Shown here one piece after another: positions 7,245-14,962 of a DNA stretch of 64,000 bases (positions are counted from its first letter, which is position 1; every line of letters begins with the position of its first letter). Under the pieces are notes generated by a model. That model was not told the DNA's origin. It saw nothing but the letters and a program-made list of their open reading frames with translations, and did not search any database. This DNA is from a bacterium. GTDB lineage: Bacteria; UBP6; UBA1177. Location: positions 1-64,000 of the forward strand of contig JAGCNV010000055.1 in assembly GCA_017645765.1 (NCBI GenBank), read 5' to 3'. The translations under genes and the position numbers were made by a program.

Positions 7245-8160
7245 TTTGAGAATAGTAGAAATTTTAACGGTTTAGCAGCCGTATCGAGTACATTATTTCT
7301 CAGAATCTATCTACAATAGTAGAAATTTTAACGGTTTAGCAGCCAATAGGAGGTTAGACAATGACACTTTCAGATCTACAATAGTAGAAATTTTAACGGT
7401 TTAGCAGCCAGATTCTTAATGGAGAACTTCATACTAATCTACAATAGTAGAAATTTTAACGGTTTAGCAGCTACAGAAAGGGGTGTAAGTAGAAGGAAAT
7501 CTACAATAGTAGAAATTTTAACGGTTTAGCAGCCGGTTACTCCGTCATTTCTAAACTATGATCTACAATAGTAGAAATTTTAACGGTTTAGCAGCAATTA
7601 AACGGAGGTATCATGAACAAAACATCTACAATAGTAGAAATTTTAACGGTTTAGCAGCAACAAACCGAAATCAAAGCGATTATCGCCATCTACAATAGTA
7701 GAAATTTTAACGGTTTAGCAGCGTGTACTTGCAACATTAGATATATTGCTATCTACAATAGTAGAAATTTTAACGGTTTAGCAGCGTAGATGACATGGTC
7801 ACCATGATAGCATCTACAATAGTAGAAATTTTAACGGTTTAGCAGCCGGGCGGTTTTATCGCAGCTTTTGGCGTATCTACAATAGTAGAAATTTTAACGG
7901 TTTAGCAGCATGTTTTTTATAACACAGTATGGAGCCTATCTACAATAGTAGAAATTTTAACGGTTTAGCAGCTATAAGAACACATAAAGAAGAATACAAA
8001 AATCTACAATAGTAGAAATTTTAACGGTTTAGCAGCCTTATGCCGGAACCGGCGCGAAAGAACATCTACAATAGTAGAAATTTTAACGGTTTAGCAGCGC
8101 AGCTTGCCCTTTATATCCCGGATGTATCTACAATAGTAGAAATTTTAACGGTTTAGCAGC
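7245..8160 (-). CRISPR. Type V-A CRISPR array, 15 repeats and 14 spacers
   Basis: Repeat of 35 bases. In crRNA sense (minus strand) it begins GCTGCTAAACCGTTAAAA and ends TTTCTACTATTGTAGAT; the TCTAC/GTAGA stem with TATT loop is the Cas12a handle. Repeats (plus coordinates) start at 7245, 7309, 7374, 7437, 7499, 7561, 7624, 7688, 7751, 7812, 7875, 7938, 8002, 8064 and 8126. Spacers are 26-30 bases and all differ. Fourteen repeats are identical; the one at 7245 has lost the handle stem and is therefore the oldest, trailer-end copy. Transcription should run leftward from the cas2 side. Spacers 7344-7373 and 7596-7623 contain, on the plus strand, GGAGGT followed by ATG, as at a gene start. Confidence 0.98.
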
Positions 8161-8435
8161 CCTTGTTTTCAAAATGCGCTATAAACACATAATAAAATCA
8201 AGATGTTGCAGAACCAAATTTTGGATATCTTTTAGGGGGATATCCCCGTGAAAGATCAAAAAAATCGTGCTAAACCCTTTGCTGAAGCGGGTTTGAGCAA
8301 GAACCCACTTCTTTGGGAAGACTGAGGTTTGCTAAAAACCTAACTATTCTCAGTTGTGAATGAACCGTCAATTTTTACTACTAAACCGCGAGACCGAAAC
8401 TACATATTTTATGAAGCGAAGTCAAGACTTCATCA
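8161..8435 (-). promoter_or_regulatory. CRISPR leader between cas2 and the array
   Basis: 275 gene-free bases at the conserved-repeat end of the array, the expected place of the leader. The side next to the first repeat is AT-rich. A hairpin with GGATATC (8223-8229) and GATATCC (8239-8245) and another with AAACCC/GGGTTT (8272-8293) are present. On the plus strand, opposite to the array, three motifs recall the first bases of the repeat: TGCTAAACC (8268), TGCTAAAAACC (8330) and ACTACTAAACCG (8377). No clear consensus promoter was found. Confidence 0.7.
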
Positions 8436-8708
8436 TCACAAATACACGATATCCTGATCTCGATGAATAGCGTTTCCGTATTTTTTCAGTTTCACCTCGG
8501 AAACATCAAAAATAATAACGCTGTCACCGCCTCCGAATTTTCTGGAGTATTCGTTTTCAATTTTAAGAATGAGGTTGTCTATGACTCTGTTGGAGTTATT
8601 TACCTCATAAACAGAATATTGAAGGCGTATCGCACCGTTTTTTGTCAGCATTTTGGCAAATCTGCTGCGGAGTTTGTCATCGCTTATGTCGTAACTTATT
8701 ACTAACAT
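8436..8708 (-). CDS. cas2: CRISPR-associated endoribonuclease/integration protein Cas2
   Basis: 90 residues, normal for Cas2. It starts MLVISYDISDDKLRSRFAKM, with the conserved first-strand Asp (YDIS), then IRLQYSVYEV and a ferredoxin-like pattern ending IHRDQDIVYL. Cas2 forms the Cas1-Cas2 integrase that inserts new spacers at the leader end. Start ATG at 8708 coincides with the last base of cas1, so it is coupled to cas1. Last gene of the cas operon, next to the leader. Confidence 0.97.
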   Translation of the reverse strand: MLVISYDISDDKLRSRFAKMLTKNGAIRLQYSVYEVNNSNRVIDNLILKIENEYSRKFGGGDSVIIFDVSEVKLKKYGNAIHRDQDIVYL

Positions 8709-9688
8709 CAGGCAGTAAATTTAGGATAGTTTGTGACCGATTTTTTTTGCATGAAACAGCGATAATAATCCTGCACATACCTGAAAACTTCCATTTTATA
8801 AGGAATCAGCGCATCGAAAAAGACGCGGTAATAATCCTGGTTCTTTTCCAATTTCAAGAAATATTCACCCTTGCGGCAGTTAAAATCTTTTTCTGAGAAT
8901 TGCTTGCGGTTAAAGGCAGTTCGCACGGCTTTATCAACAATGCAGCGAAACGGTTCCATGATATCGCAGACAAGCGATTTTCGCTTAAACCAAGTTCTGT
9001 GAAAAATGCCGACATAAAGATCAAAACCGAACATTCTTAAAAACGATTCAAGGTAATTGAAAAGTATCGTGTAACCGATATCAAGTGTAACATTTATGAT
9101 ATCGCACTTTGTTCTCGGTCTTCTCGCAATCCAGTTCTGATTTTGAAAGTATGCAGAGAAATAGAGTTTTGAAGCCATTCCTTCAGCACCCATTAACTCG
9201 GAATAATCTTCAATATTTTCAATTGTTTTCATAATTGTCAACAACTGCGGCTTTGCCTTTTCGGTAAGCTCGTCCTTTTTTCTAGTATCCTGCAGGTTCT
9301 TGAGTTGATTTGCTATCTTGTTTGCAACGATTATTTTTGCGATAGAGATGTCGTTTTTATCAAATTGATACTGTTTCTGGTGAAGCAAGAAATTGGCTTC
9401 GGCATAGTTTGCCCAAAAGAAAACAGGTCTTAAATTCGGTTTCATGACAACCAGCGCAACCCCGTGTTTCTGGCATTTTTCGATCAAAGGCGTGGTTATG
9501 TGTATATGACCAACAACAAAGAGAGCCAGAATTTTCTGGAACGGCATTTTTGTTAAAGTTTTGGTTTCTTCGGAATTTTCCTTCTCTTCCTCAAGCAGCA
9601 GTTCTCCGTTGGAAACCCGCAAGTTGCGTTTGTTTACGCAGTTAATAACAAAAATTGTTCTGTATTCCAGATCTTTATGAGTAAACAT
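8708..9688 (-). CDS. cas1: CRISPR-associated integrase Cas1 (type V-A)
   Basis: 326 residues from the ATG at 9688 (MFTHKDLEYRTIFVINC); the longer open frame reads into cas4 and is not used. Seen: FVVGHIHITTPLIEKCQKHG-type N-terminal beta domain, then the helical catalytic domain with the metal-binding Glu in LMGAEGMASKLYFSAYF, and the His and acidic residues in GIFHRTWFKRKSLVCDIMEP. This is the DNA integrase of spacer acquisition. It overlaps the end of cas4 by 14 bases, so the genes are co-translated. Length fits the V-A Cas1 group. Confidence 0.97.
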   Translation of the reverse strand: MFTHKDLEYRTIFVINCVNKRNLRVSNGELLLEEEKENSEETKTLTKMPFQKILALFVVGHIHITTPLIEKCQKHGVALVVMKPNLRPVFFWANYAEANFLLHQKQYQFDKNDISIAKIIVANKIANQLKNLQDTRKKDELTEKAKPQLLTIMKTIENIEDYSELMGAEGMASKLYFSAYFQNQNWIARRPRTKCDIINVTLDIGYTILFNYLESFLRMFGFDLYVGIFHRTWFKRKSLVCDIMEPFRCIVDKAVRTAFNRKQFSEKDFNCRKGEYFLKLEKNQDYYRVFFDALIPYKMEVFRYVQDYYRCFMQKKSVTNYPKFTA

Positions 9689-10241
9689 TTTCCGTTTCCG
9701 TTTTGTCGCAAAGGTTACAATAAATACAGTGTTCGCATTTGTTTGGATTCGGCGTGAAATTCTCTGCCGGATCATAGTTTCTGAAGCGGGCAATAAACCC
9801 TTCAAACTCTTTTTCGTCCTCAGAATTTGGCATATCGACAGGAATCATTTTATTCGTGGATATTTCATAAAATGCAATACTTTCAACAGGAAATCCCATT
9901 TCACGCATACAAAACATCTGTGCCCAAAGTTGATAAATCTGTCCGCGGAATATCTTTTTTAACTGGTATTTGCGCTCTATCAGCTTCTTTCCTTTTACCT
10001 TGTACTGATCTATTTTTCCCATGATCCCGAAGCGTTCAGAGTAAACAGGCAGCGAGAGGAGAATGTCTGAACGGTTGGTTGAAGTCTTATTGTCCGTAGC
10101 CTCGTGAACCAGTTTTCCTCTTGTCTGAGGTGTGGCGTGATACATTGTTTCATCCGTATCCATATAAACATTGTGGAGATAGATGGAATATGGGCAAAAG
10201 ATGAAGTCGTTAAGTGTCGATATGGCGATGTAGTCGTCCAT
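9675..10241 (-). CDS. cas4: CRISPR-associated exonuclease Cas4
   Basis: 188 residues from the ATG at 10241, which overlaps the cas12a stop by one base (TAATG). Four iron-sulphur cysteines are visible: one in FIFCPYSIYL and three in NKCEHCIYCNLC near the C-terminus. The RecB-type nuclease core shows GKLVHEATD, GKIDQY and IERKYQ. Cas4 trims prespacers and helps choose spacers next to a correct PAM in systems with Cas1 and Cas2. Its presence implies that the locus can acquire spacers. Confidence 0.96.
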   Translation of the reverse strand: MDDYIAISTLNDFIFCPYSIYLHNVYMDTDETMYHATPQTRGKLVHEATDNKTSTNRSDILLSLPVYSERFGIMGKIDQYKVKGKKLIERKYQLKKIFRGQIYQLWAQMFCMREMGFPVESIAFYEISTNKMIPVDMPNSEDEKEFEGFIARFRNYDPAENFTPNPNKCEHCIYCNLCDKTETENVYS

Positions 10242-13200
10242 TAATCCAATCCTTGAGCATATCTCAACCACTCTTTATTGCTGATCGCCAGTTTGATTTT
10301 TGTCAAATCGTCGGCGTGCTTTATCTGCTCAACAACCCACAAGCCTTTACGGGCAATGTTGTAAGCACCGTTAGCATCGGCATTTTTAGGCAGGTTATTA
10401 CCACATGTACAACTGTCGTAGAACTCGCCTTGTGCGTTTTGCACGGGCGAAATCAGATAGTCGGTATCCGTGCCAGTGATGCTGTTTCGCATTTGCAGTG
10501 TCAGATGTAACAAGTGCAACATTTCCCTATAGAATGAAGCATCGCTTTGGTTGCAAATCTGTTCCTTAATATTACCATTCACGTCAATCTGATACTTCGC
10601 AAACAACTTCTTGATTCTTTCGGTCAAGTCAAACTCAACGCTGTCGAACTCATTGTTTTTCTCTGGATTGCGCTTTGTTTCAATGCGTGTTCCGTAGGTA
10701 CAGAGTGTCCATTTGGTCTGTGTGCCTTCGGCTTTGGTTGTGAAATTATCGTAGTCAAAAGCGAACTCAAACCAGCCTTTTGCCGAGTTTAAGCGTATGG
10801 TATCGAATTTCCCGAAGAACGCTTTTGCTTTCTCCATATTCTCGTACCGCGTATTGAATAAGTTCACAAAACCAGTTGTCGGGTCCATTTTGCTGGTATT
10901 CCACGCAGGAATGTAGAACAGGAATCCGTTTTGTTTGCCCATTTTCTGAAAACTTTCAAACTTGTTGGTCAACTGATATGCATTCAGCACTCCGCCCGTT
11001 GCGCCTGCGTCGAGTTTCTTATCCACAAGGTAGTTCAACTTGTCAATCAGCATTTTTTCAAACTTCTGATAAACCTGTTTCTCAACCTTTTGCCGTCCAC
11101 GCATAAAGCCAATATTCAAATCTTCAAGCACCACAATGGCGTTGTATTTCACCATCAGTTCGGCAATTTTGTGAACCACTTGGCTCATATAGCCTTCTTT
11201 CAGGTCCTTAATGTTCTCAATGGTCTGCCAACTGCGGCGGGCTTCGTCGCGCTGCTTCTCCTTGGCATCCAGCAAATCATGATAATTGGTGCAATAGGTG
11301 TTGCCATTATATTCGTTAACAATTTCGTTCAGAGAATATTGCTCAACGATATTGCCCTTCATATCGATGAGCGACAGGTAGAGCAAATGCCTTTCGCCGC
11401 GGTCGATACCGATGATGTGCGTGGCATTCGATTCCTTCAGATAGGCGTTCACCAGCGAGTTGATATTGTTGATTCCCGCCGCCTTGAAATTCATTGTAAT
11501 TGGCACGTGTAATTGGAATTTATCAACCATATAGCGACTGTCTTTTATCAAGTCGTAGGCAAACGTGCTTTCCTTTTTCTTGTTTTGAATGTTTTTGTTT
11601 GCAATCGCTTGGTTTGCAGGGTGCGTCGGCTTGTCAGCCCTCAAACTGTGCTTGCGGAAGAACACTTCTGCCTCGCCGTTCAGTTTGTACACCACATCAG
11701 CAAGATTTTTTTCGTCAAACAACGCCTTCCAATAAAGTGTGTGCATATTGGGCGTTCCCTTGCTGAAAGGCGAAAAATCCTTGTTGTAAATTTGGAACAG
11801 ATAGATTTTACCTTCGTCAACTAATTGGAATAATTGTTCTTTTGAAATCGGATCAAATTTAACTTGATAAGCTTGTTGATTAATGTGGTCTGTAAACTCC
11901 ACAAAAGATTTATATTCCGATGGATTTTTGAAACTAAACTGATAATCAGAATAGTATTCTCTTACTAAATGTATATAAAACTCAATATACAGTGCCAAAT
12001 CTTTTTTATTAAATGACGGACTTGATGTAAGATAAGACTGTTTTAATCTAATGTCATTGATTTCTCTTGGAAGATATGTGTTTTTCGCATTTTCCAACCT
12101 AACATTTTGTCCAACCAATGCACCTTCTTTTTCTTTTCGTCCATTAACTTTTCTTGTAATACCATCTATTCTCATAAGGTTTTGAACATTCTTCCCCATA
12201 TCACCGCCTTGAAGATACTTCATTATTGCCATTTCACTTCTTTCAGCAGGACATGACTCCAACTCATTCAAGCAAGTTCGATACATGGAATCAAGAATCG
12301 CCAAATAGTATAGTCCTTTATCATCTTTTAGAATAGCTCCCGAGTTTGCTTGTGCGTCAGGCCAACCATTCAATAATGTCGGTGTATCAAAGTTAAGTTT
12401 GATTTTCTCGTCCGAATACAGTTTTTTGGTCATACGGTTTCGCACCATATTATATAATGGCGTAATTTGGTCGAGTGTTTCCCATAACGGCGTGAATTCA
12501 CCATAGAATCGGCCATCTTTTTCACTTTCAGTACCGCAGTCAAGCAAAGGCTTTACAAAATGCTGCAAATCCTTGATGGCATCGAGCAAATTCTTGATTT
12601 TCTCAACATTAGTCTTGTCTTGCGAAAGATTTTTGTCTTCGGGATATTTAGTGTTGAGTAAGGTTTTAATCTCCGTGAAAGCGTTCTCAATCCGCGCGAA
12701 ATGGTTCAGTTTCTGACCATTATCATTGTCCTCTGCCCCCATTCCCACAAAATAATCTTCAATAGGTTTGAAATCTTCCACTTTCCCTTGCATTATGCCG
12801 TTAAGATAGGCGATGGAATAACTATCATGCAATTTTGTCATCCTTTTTTCGTACTCCTCGGCATCTTCATTTCTCTTTTGAGGATTGCTGGCTTTTAGGT
12901 CTTCCACAACTGCATTTCTAATGACCGACCAACTGCCAAAATGCTTTTGCGCAATATCAGTCAGTTGCAAATCATTGGGCAGGTAGATGTGTTCAAGGTC
13001 GAAGTCTTTGATGTTTCCCAACAAAGTTTTCAATGGATCAAAAACTTGCTCTTTCAAGTCTTGATAACATTTTCTGATGCTTTGCAGCATTTCATTATCG
13101 CTTTCAAACTCATCGGGCAACCACGAAATGGAATTGCGTTCGCTCAATATTTGCTTGAAAAGTGGCTTCAACTTGGGGAGTTTGTTACTCTTATCCTTTT

Positions 13201-14059
13201 GTTGATGCTGATTGTATAGATTTGTATGCTTATTCAACTCCCCAATAATGGCGTTATATACATCTATCTGTTTTTGGGCTAGTACTATTGAGAAATAATC
13301 CAATTGAAACATTTCCCCAACGGCGTTCACATTTAGTTCAAATGCCTTGTACACTTCATTAAAATGTGATGCCACCTCGCTTGCTGCAATTCTTTCAAAC
13401 ACATCCATGTTGTCAACAAACTTAGGCAAATTTTCGTCAATCATCCTGTGGGCAATGGAGGTTGCCTTGTCGTCTGCCACATACATATTCTTTCGGTTAT
13501 CATAAAAACCCACAAAATACGTTGTGAAATCATCAAATTGAGCAATGTCTTTTTGTATGTTTTCTTGAATCTGTTTAACAGCCTCATCTGTCAGGCTTTC
13601 ATTCCCTGGCATTTCACGAATTACATTCTCGTATTGAGGCATTTTGACAAATTTGGCCAAATCTTCCCTGATTAGTTCTTTTCCGAACAGCCGTTTGTAT
13701 TGTTCGCTCTTGGTAAACCTTTCCGAAATCTGTTTGCGCATCTCATCCTGCACTTTTGCCATAGCTTTCTTTTTCTTTTCTTTTCCGCTTGCATCGTTAG
13801 GATTGAGATTGTATTGCCTATAGAACTCATGTAATTTTTCAAAGTCCAATTTAAAGTTATTCAACATCTGATCGATGAAAGCCTTATGGTATTCATCAAT
13901 CACCTTTTTGACAGCTTTGTACGCAATGGCGCGCTCGTTATCACGCTCGATGATGCCATTTTTCTCAATGTTTTCTTTGGTTTTCCCAACAGGTTTAAGC
14001 TCAAACCTAAGAGTCTTGCTAAGCGAAAAAAGCCCCGTAAAATCAGAAAAATTACTCAT
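10241..14059 (-). CDS. cas12a: CRISPR effector nuclease Cas12a (Cpf1), type V-A
   Basis: 1272 residues from the ATG at 14059, which has GGAGG six bases upstream; a TTG four codons earlier is rejected. The N-terminus FTGLFSLSKTLRFELKPVGK is typical of Cas12a. The PAM-side WED/PI region is about residues 550-700, followed by YLFQIYNKDFSPFSKGTPN and LNGEAEVFFRKHSL. The RuvC catalytic residues are all present: Asp886 in GIDRGERHLLYL, Glu979 in VVLEDLNIGF, and Asp1228 in ADANGAYNIARKG. It should process its own crRNA and cut DNA beside a T-rich PAM. The 5' flank carries promoter copy B. Bases of about 11820-12400 (residues about 553-746) are clearly more AT-rich than the rest, which suggests a mosaic gene. 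Confidence 0.98.
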   Translation of the reverse strand: MSNFSDFTGLFSLSKTLRFELKPVGKTKENIEKNGIIERDNERAIAYKAVKKVIDEYHKAFIDQMLNNFKLDFEKLHEFYRQYNLNPNDASGKEKKKKAMAKVQDEMRKQISERFTKSEQYKRLFGKELIREDLAKFVKMPQYENVIREMPGNESLTDEAVKQIQENIQKDIAQFDDFTTYFVGFYDNRKNMYVADDKATSIAHRMIDENLPKFVDNMDVFERIAASEVASHFNEVYKAFELNVNAVGEMFQLDYFSIVLAQKQIDVYNAIIGELNKHTNLYNQHQQKDKSNKLPKLKPLFKQILSERNSISWLPDEFESDNEMLQSIRKCYQDLKEQVFDPLKTLLGNIKDFDLEHIYLPNDLQLTDIAQKHFGSWSVIRNAVVEDLKASNPQKRNEDAEEYEKRMTKLHDSYSIAYLNGIMQGKVEDFKPIEDYFVGMGAEDNDNGQKLNHFARIENAFTEIKTLLNTKYPEDKNLSQDKTNVEKIKNLLDAIKDLQHFVKPLLDCGTESEKDGRFYGEFTPLWETLDQITPLYNMVRNRMTKKLYSDEKIKLNFDTPTLLNGWPDAQANSGAILKDDKGLYYLAILDSMYRTCLNELESCPAERSEMAIMKYLQGGDMGKNVQNLMRIDGITRKVNGRKEKEGALVGQNVRLENAKNTYLPREINDIRLKQSYLTSSPSFNKKDLALYIEFYIHLVREYYSDYQFSFKNPSEYKSFVEFTDHINQQAYQVKFDPISKEQLFQLVDEGKIYLFQIYNKDFSPFSKGTPNMHTLYWKALFDEKNLADVVYKLNGEAEVFFRKHSLRADKPTHPANQAIANKNIQNKKKESTFAYDLIKDSRYMVDKFQLHVPITMNFKAAGINNINSLVNAYLKESNATHIIGIDRGERHLLYLSLIDMKGNIVEQYSLNEIVNEYNGNTYCTNYHDLLDAKEKQRDEARRSWQTIENIKDLKEGYMSQVVHKIAELMVKYNAIVVLEDLNIGFMRGRQKVEKQVYQKFEKMLIDKLNYLVDKKLDAGATGGVLNAYQLTNKFESFQKMGKQNGFLFYIPAWNTSKMDPTTGFVNLFNTRYENMEKAKAFFGKFDTIRLNSAKGWFEFAFDYDNFTTKAEGTQTKWTLCTYGTRIETKRNPEKNNEFDSVEFDLTERIKKLFAKYQIDVNGNIKEQICNQSDASFYREMLHLLHLTLQMRNSITGTDTDYLISPVQNAQGEFYDSCTCGNNLPKNADANGAYNIARKGLWVVEQIKHADDLTKIKLAISNKEWLRYAQGLD

Positions 14060-14084
14060 TTTTTCCTCCAAAGATGTTATATGT

Positions 14085-14113
14085 TTAATATTTTACAACC
14101 AATCTAAACTCAA
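14085..14113 (-). promoter_or_regulatory. cas12a: Second possible cas12a promoter
   Basis: Leftward TTGAGT (14113-14108), 17-base spacer, TATTAA (14090-14085), about 26 bases before the cas12a ATG. It may be a weak basal promoter inside the leader of the copy B transcript. Consensus match is moderate. Confidence 0.35.
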
Positions 14114-14135
14114 ATAACCCAACAAAAGACTTTTA

Positions 14136-14170
14136 ATTTTACTCATCAACTCCGGCATATAGTGCCTGAG
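14136..14170 (-). promoter_or_regulatory. Shared palindrome promoter, copy B, upstream of cas12a
   Basis: Palindrome at 14150-14170 (leftward CTCAGGC, centre ACTATAT, GCCGGAG; one mismatch to the consensus), then eight bases (TTGATGAG), then TAAAAT (14141-14136). The transcript would begin near 14129 and carry about 70 untranslated bases before cas12a. The -35 position falls in the palindrome and is not a consensus hexamer. Copy A is nearly the same sequence over about 38 bases. Confidence 0.75.
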
Positions 14171-14259
14171 ATGAAATTTTTGTTCATATTTTGAACCAAA
14201 ACGACAAAAAAACCGAAAAATTATAGGGAAAAGCTGGTATGATGCAAGTTAACCACCGC

Positions 14260-14577
14260 TCAGATGCAAATAATCAGAGGATTTTTCTGAATTAGGCAAT
14301 CAGTTATTGCCCAATTAGATTCTAGTCTTATTTTCCGACAATTTTTCCAAAACTCTTTCAAGTTATCAACATCGTTGTTCTGTGTTTTGTGCTTCTCTTT
14401 TGCCGAATCCAACGGCACGCAGTATTTATGTTCGTCGCAAATGACAATAATACCCACAAACGGACGATTTTCTTTATGAATCTGCGGTGAAACCGACTGC
14501 ACTTTGTCGTCGGCATTATGCAGATAGCGGACATATTTCATGTCCAAAAAGTAGAGATTTAATCTTTCCTGCTTCAT
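14260..14577 (-). CDS. Truncated ToxN-family toxin with a palindromic repeat at its end
   Basis: 105 residues against about 170 for full ToxN. The N-terminal half is clear: LNLYFLDMKYVRYLHNADDKV, then ENRPFVGIIVICDEHKYCVPL and DSAKEKHKTQNN. The C-terminal half is missing. The last residues, LESNWAITDCLI, are encoded by a palindrome (14291-14315) of the family found in the DUF1016 gene (VESNLAIGDCQI there). ATG at 14577 with TAGGT upstream. The toxin is probably inactive because conserved C-terminal parts are gone. The antitoxin RNA upstream looks complete. Confidence 0.8.
   Translation of the reverse strand: MKQERLNLYFLDMKYVRYLHNADDKVQSVSPQIHKENRPFVGIIVICDEHKYCVPLDSAKEKHKTQNNDVDNLKEFWKNCRKIRLESNWAITDCLIQKNPLIICI
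14291..14315. repeat. Palindromic coding repeat in toxN2
   Basis: ATTAGGCAAT...ATTGCCCAAT, differing at only two of 25 positions from the copy at 3636-3660. It is translated in the same frame as in the DUF1016 gene (ESNxAIxDCxI), although the host proteins are unrelated. Confidence 0.8.
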
Positions 14578-14587
14578 TTTTACCTAC

Positions 14588-14756
14588 AAAAAAAGCCGTA
14601 TCAGTAAAAACCAATACGGCTCGAAATTTCCACTTCCGGTAGGACTCACCGCTTTTAAAGTTCCCACTCACAGTAGGGTTCACTGCTTTTAAAGACTCCA
14701 CTTAACGGTAGGACTCACTGATGGATGCAATATAATCATTCGCGAAGAAATGTCAA
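14588..14756 (-). ncRNA. toxI: ToxI antitoxin RNA 2: promoter, three repeats, terminator
   Basis: Leftward: -35 TTGACA (14756-14751), 16-base spacer, -10 TATATT (14734-14729); transcription from about 14722. Three tandem repeats of 35, 34 and 32 bases follow (14720-14686, 14685-14652, 14651-14620), each with GTGAGTCCTAC..., AGTGG and TTTAAAA or a variant. Then a terminator AGCCGTAT/ATACGGCT (14621-14594) with a T-run. This is the classic ToxI layout before toxN. The promoter has the same hexamers and spacing as toxI1. Confidence 0.85.
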
Positions 14757-14894
14757 ATTATTTTTTAGATTTTTTTCAATTTCATTTTGATTTTTAGAAA
14801 TTCGACCTTCATATCAGTATCTAACAGCTCCATTCCGACACAAACAACAACTGATTTTTGAAAAAATCACCGAAAAAAGTATGGTTTTTCTCAA

Positions 14895-14929
14895 CTCAGG
14901 CGGTATATGCCTGACTTCGCGAGTATGAT
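14895..14929 (+). promoter_or_regulatory. Shared palindrome promoter, copy C, upstream of the WYL regulator
   Basis: Palindrome at 14895-14915 (CTCAGGC, centre GGTATAT, GCCTGAC), eight bases (TTCGCGAG), then TATGAT (14924-14929), 33 bases before the WYL gene start. This position suggests autoregulation. The rest of 14757-14962 shows no gene. Confidence 0.75.
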
Positions 14930-14962
14930 AACTCCGATTATTTTGTTTTGGGAGGCGGTGAG

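Noticed and set aside
7245-7308. CreA-like mini-repeat unit guarding a toxin
   Set aside because: The changed repeat at 7245 is simply the decayed trailer-end repeat, and its spacer shows no match to a promoter in this window.
8377-8388. Anti-repeat suggesting a tracrRNA
   Set aside because: Only about 10 of 12 bases match, the handle part is absent, and Cas12a systems do not use a tracrRNA.
14516-14701. 61-codon frame over the toxI2 repeats
   Set aside because: It reads through the antitoxin RNA repeats and terminator and overlaps the toxN2 start in another frame.
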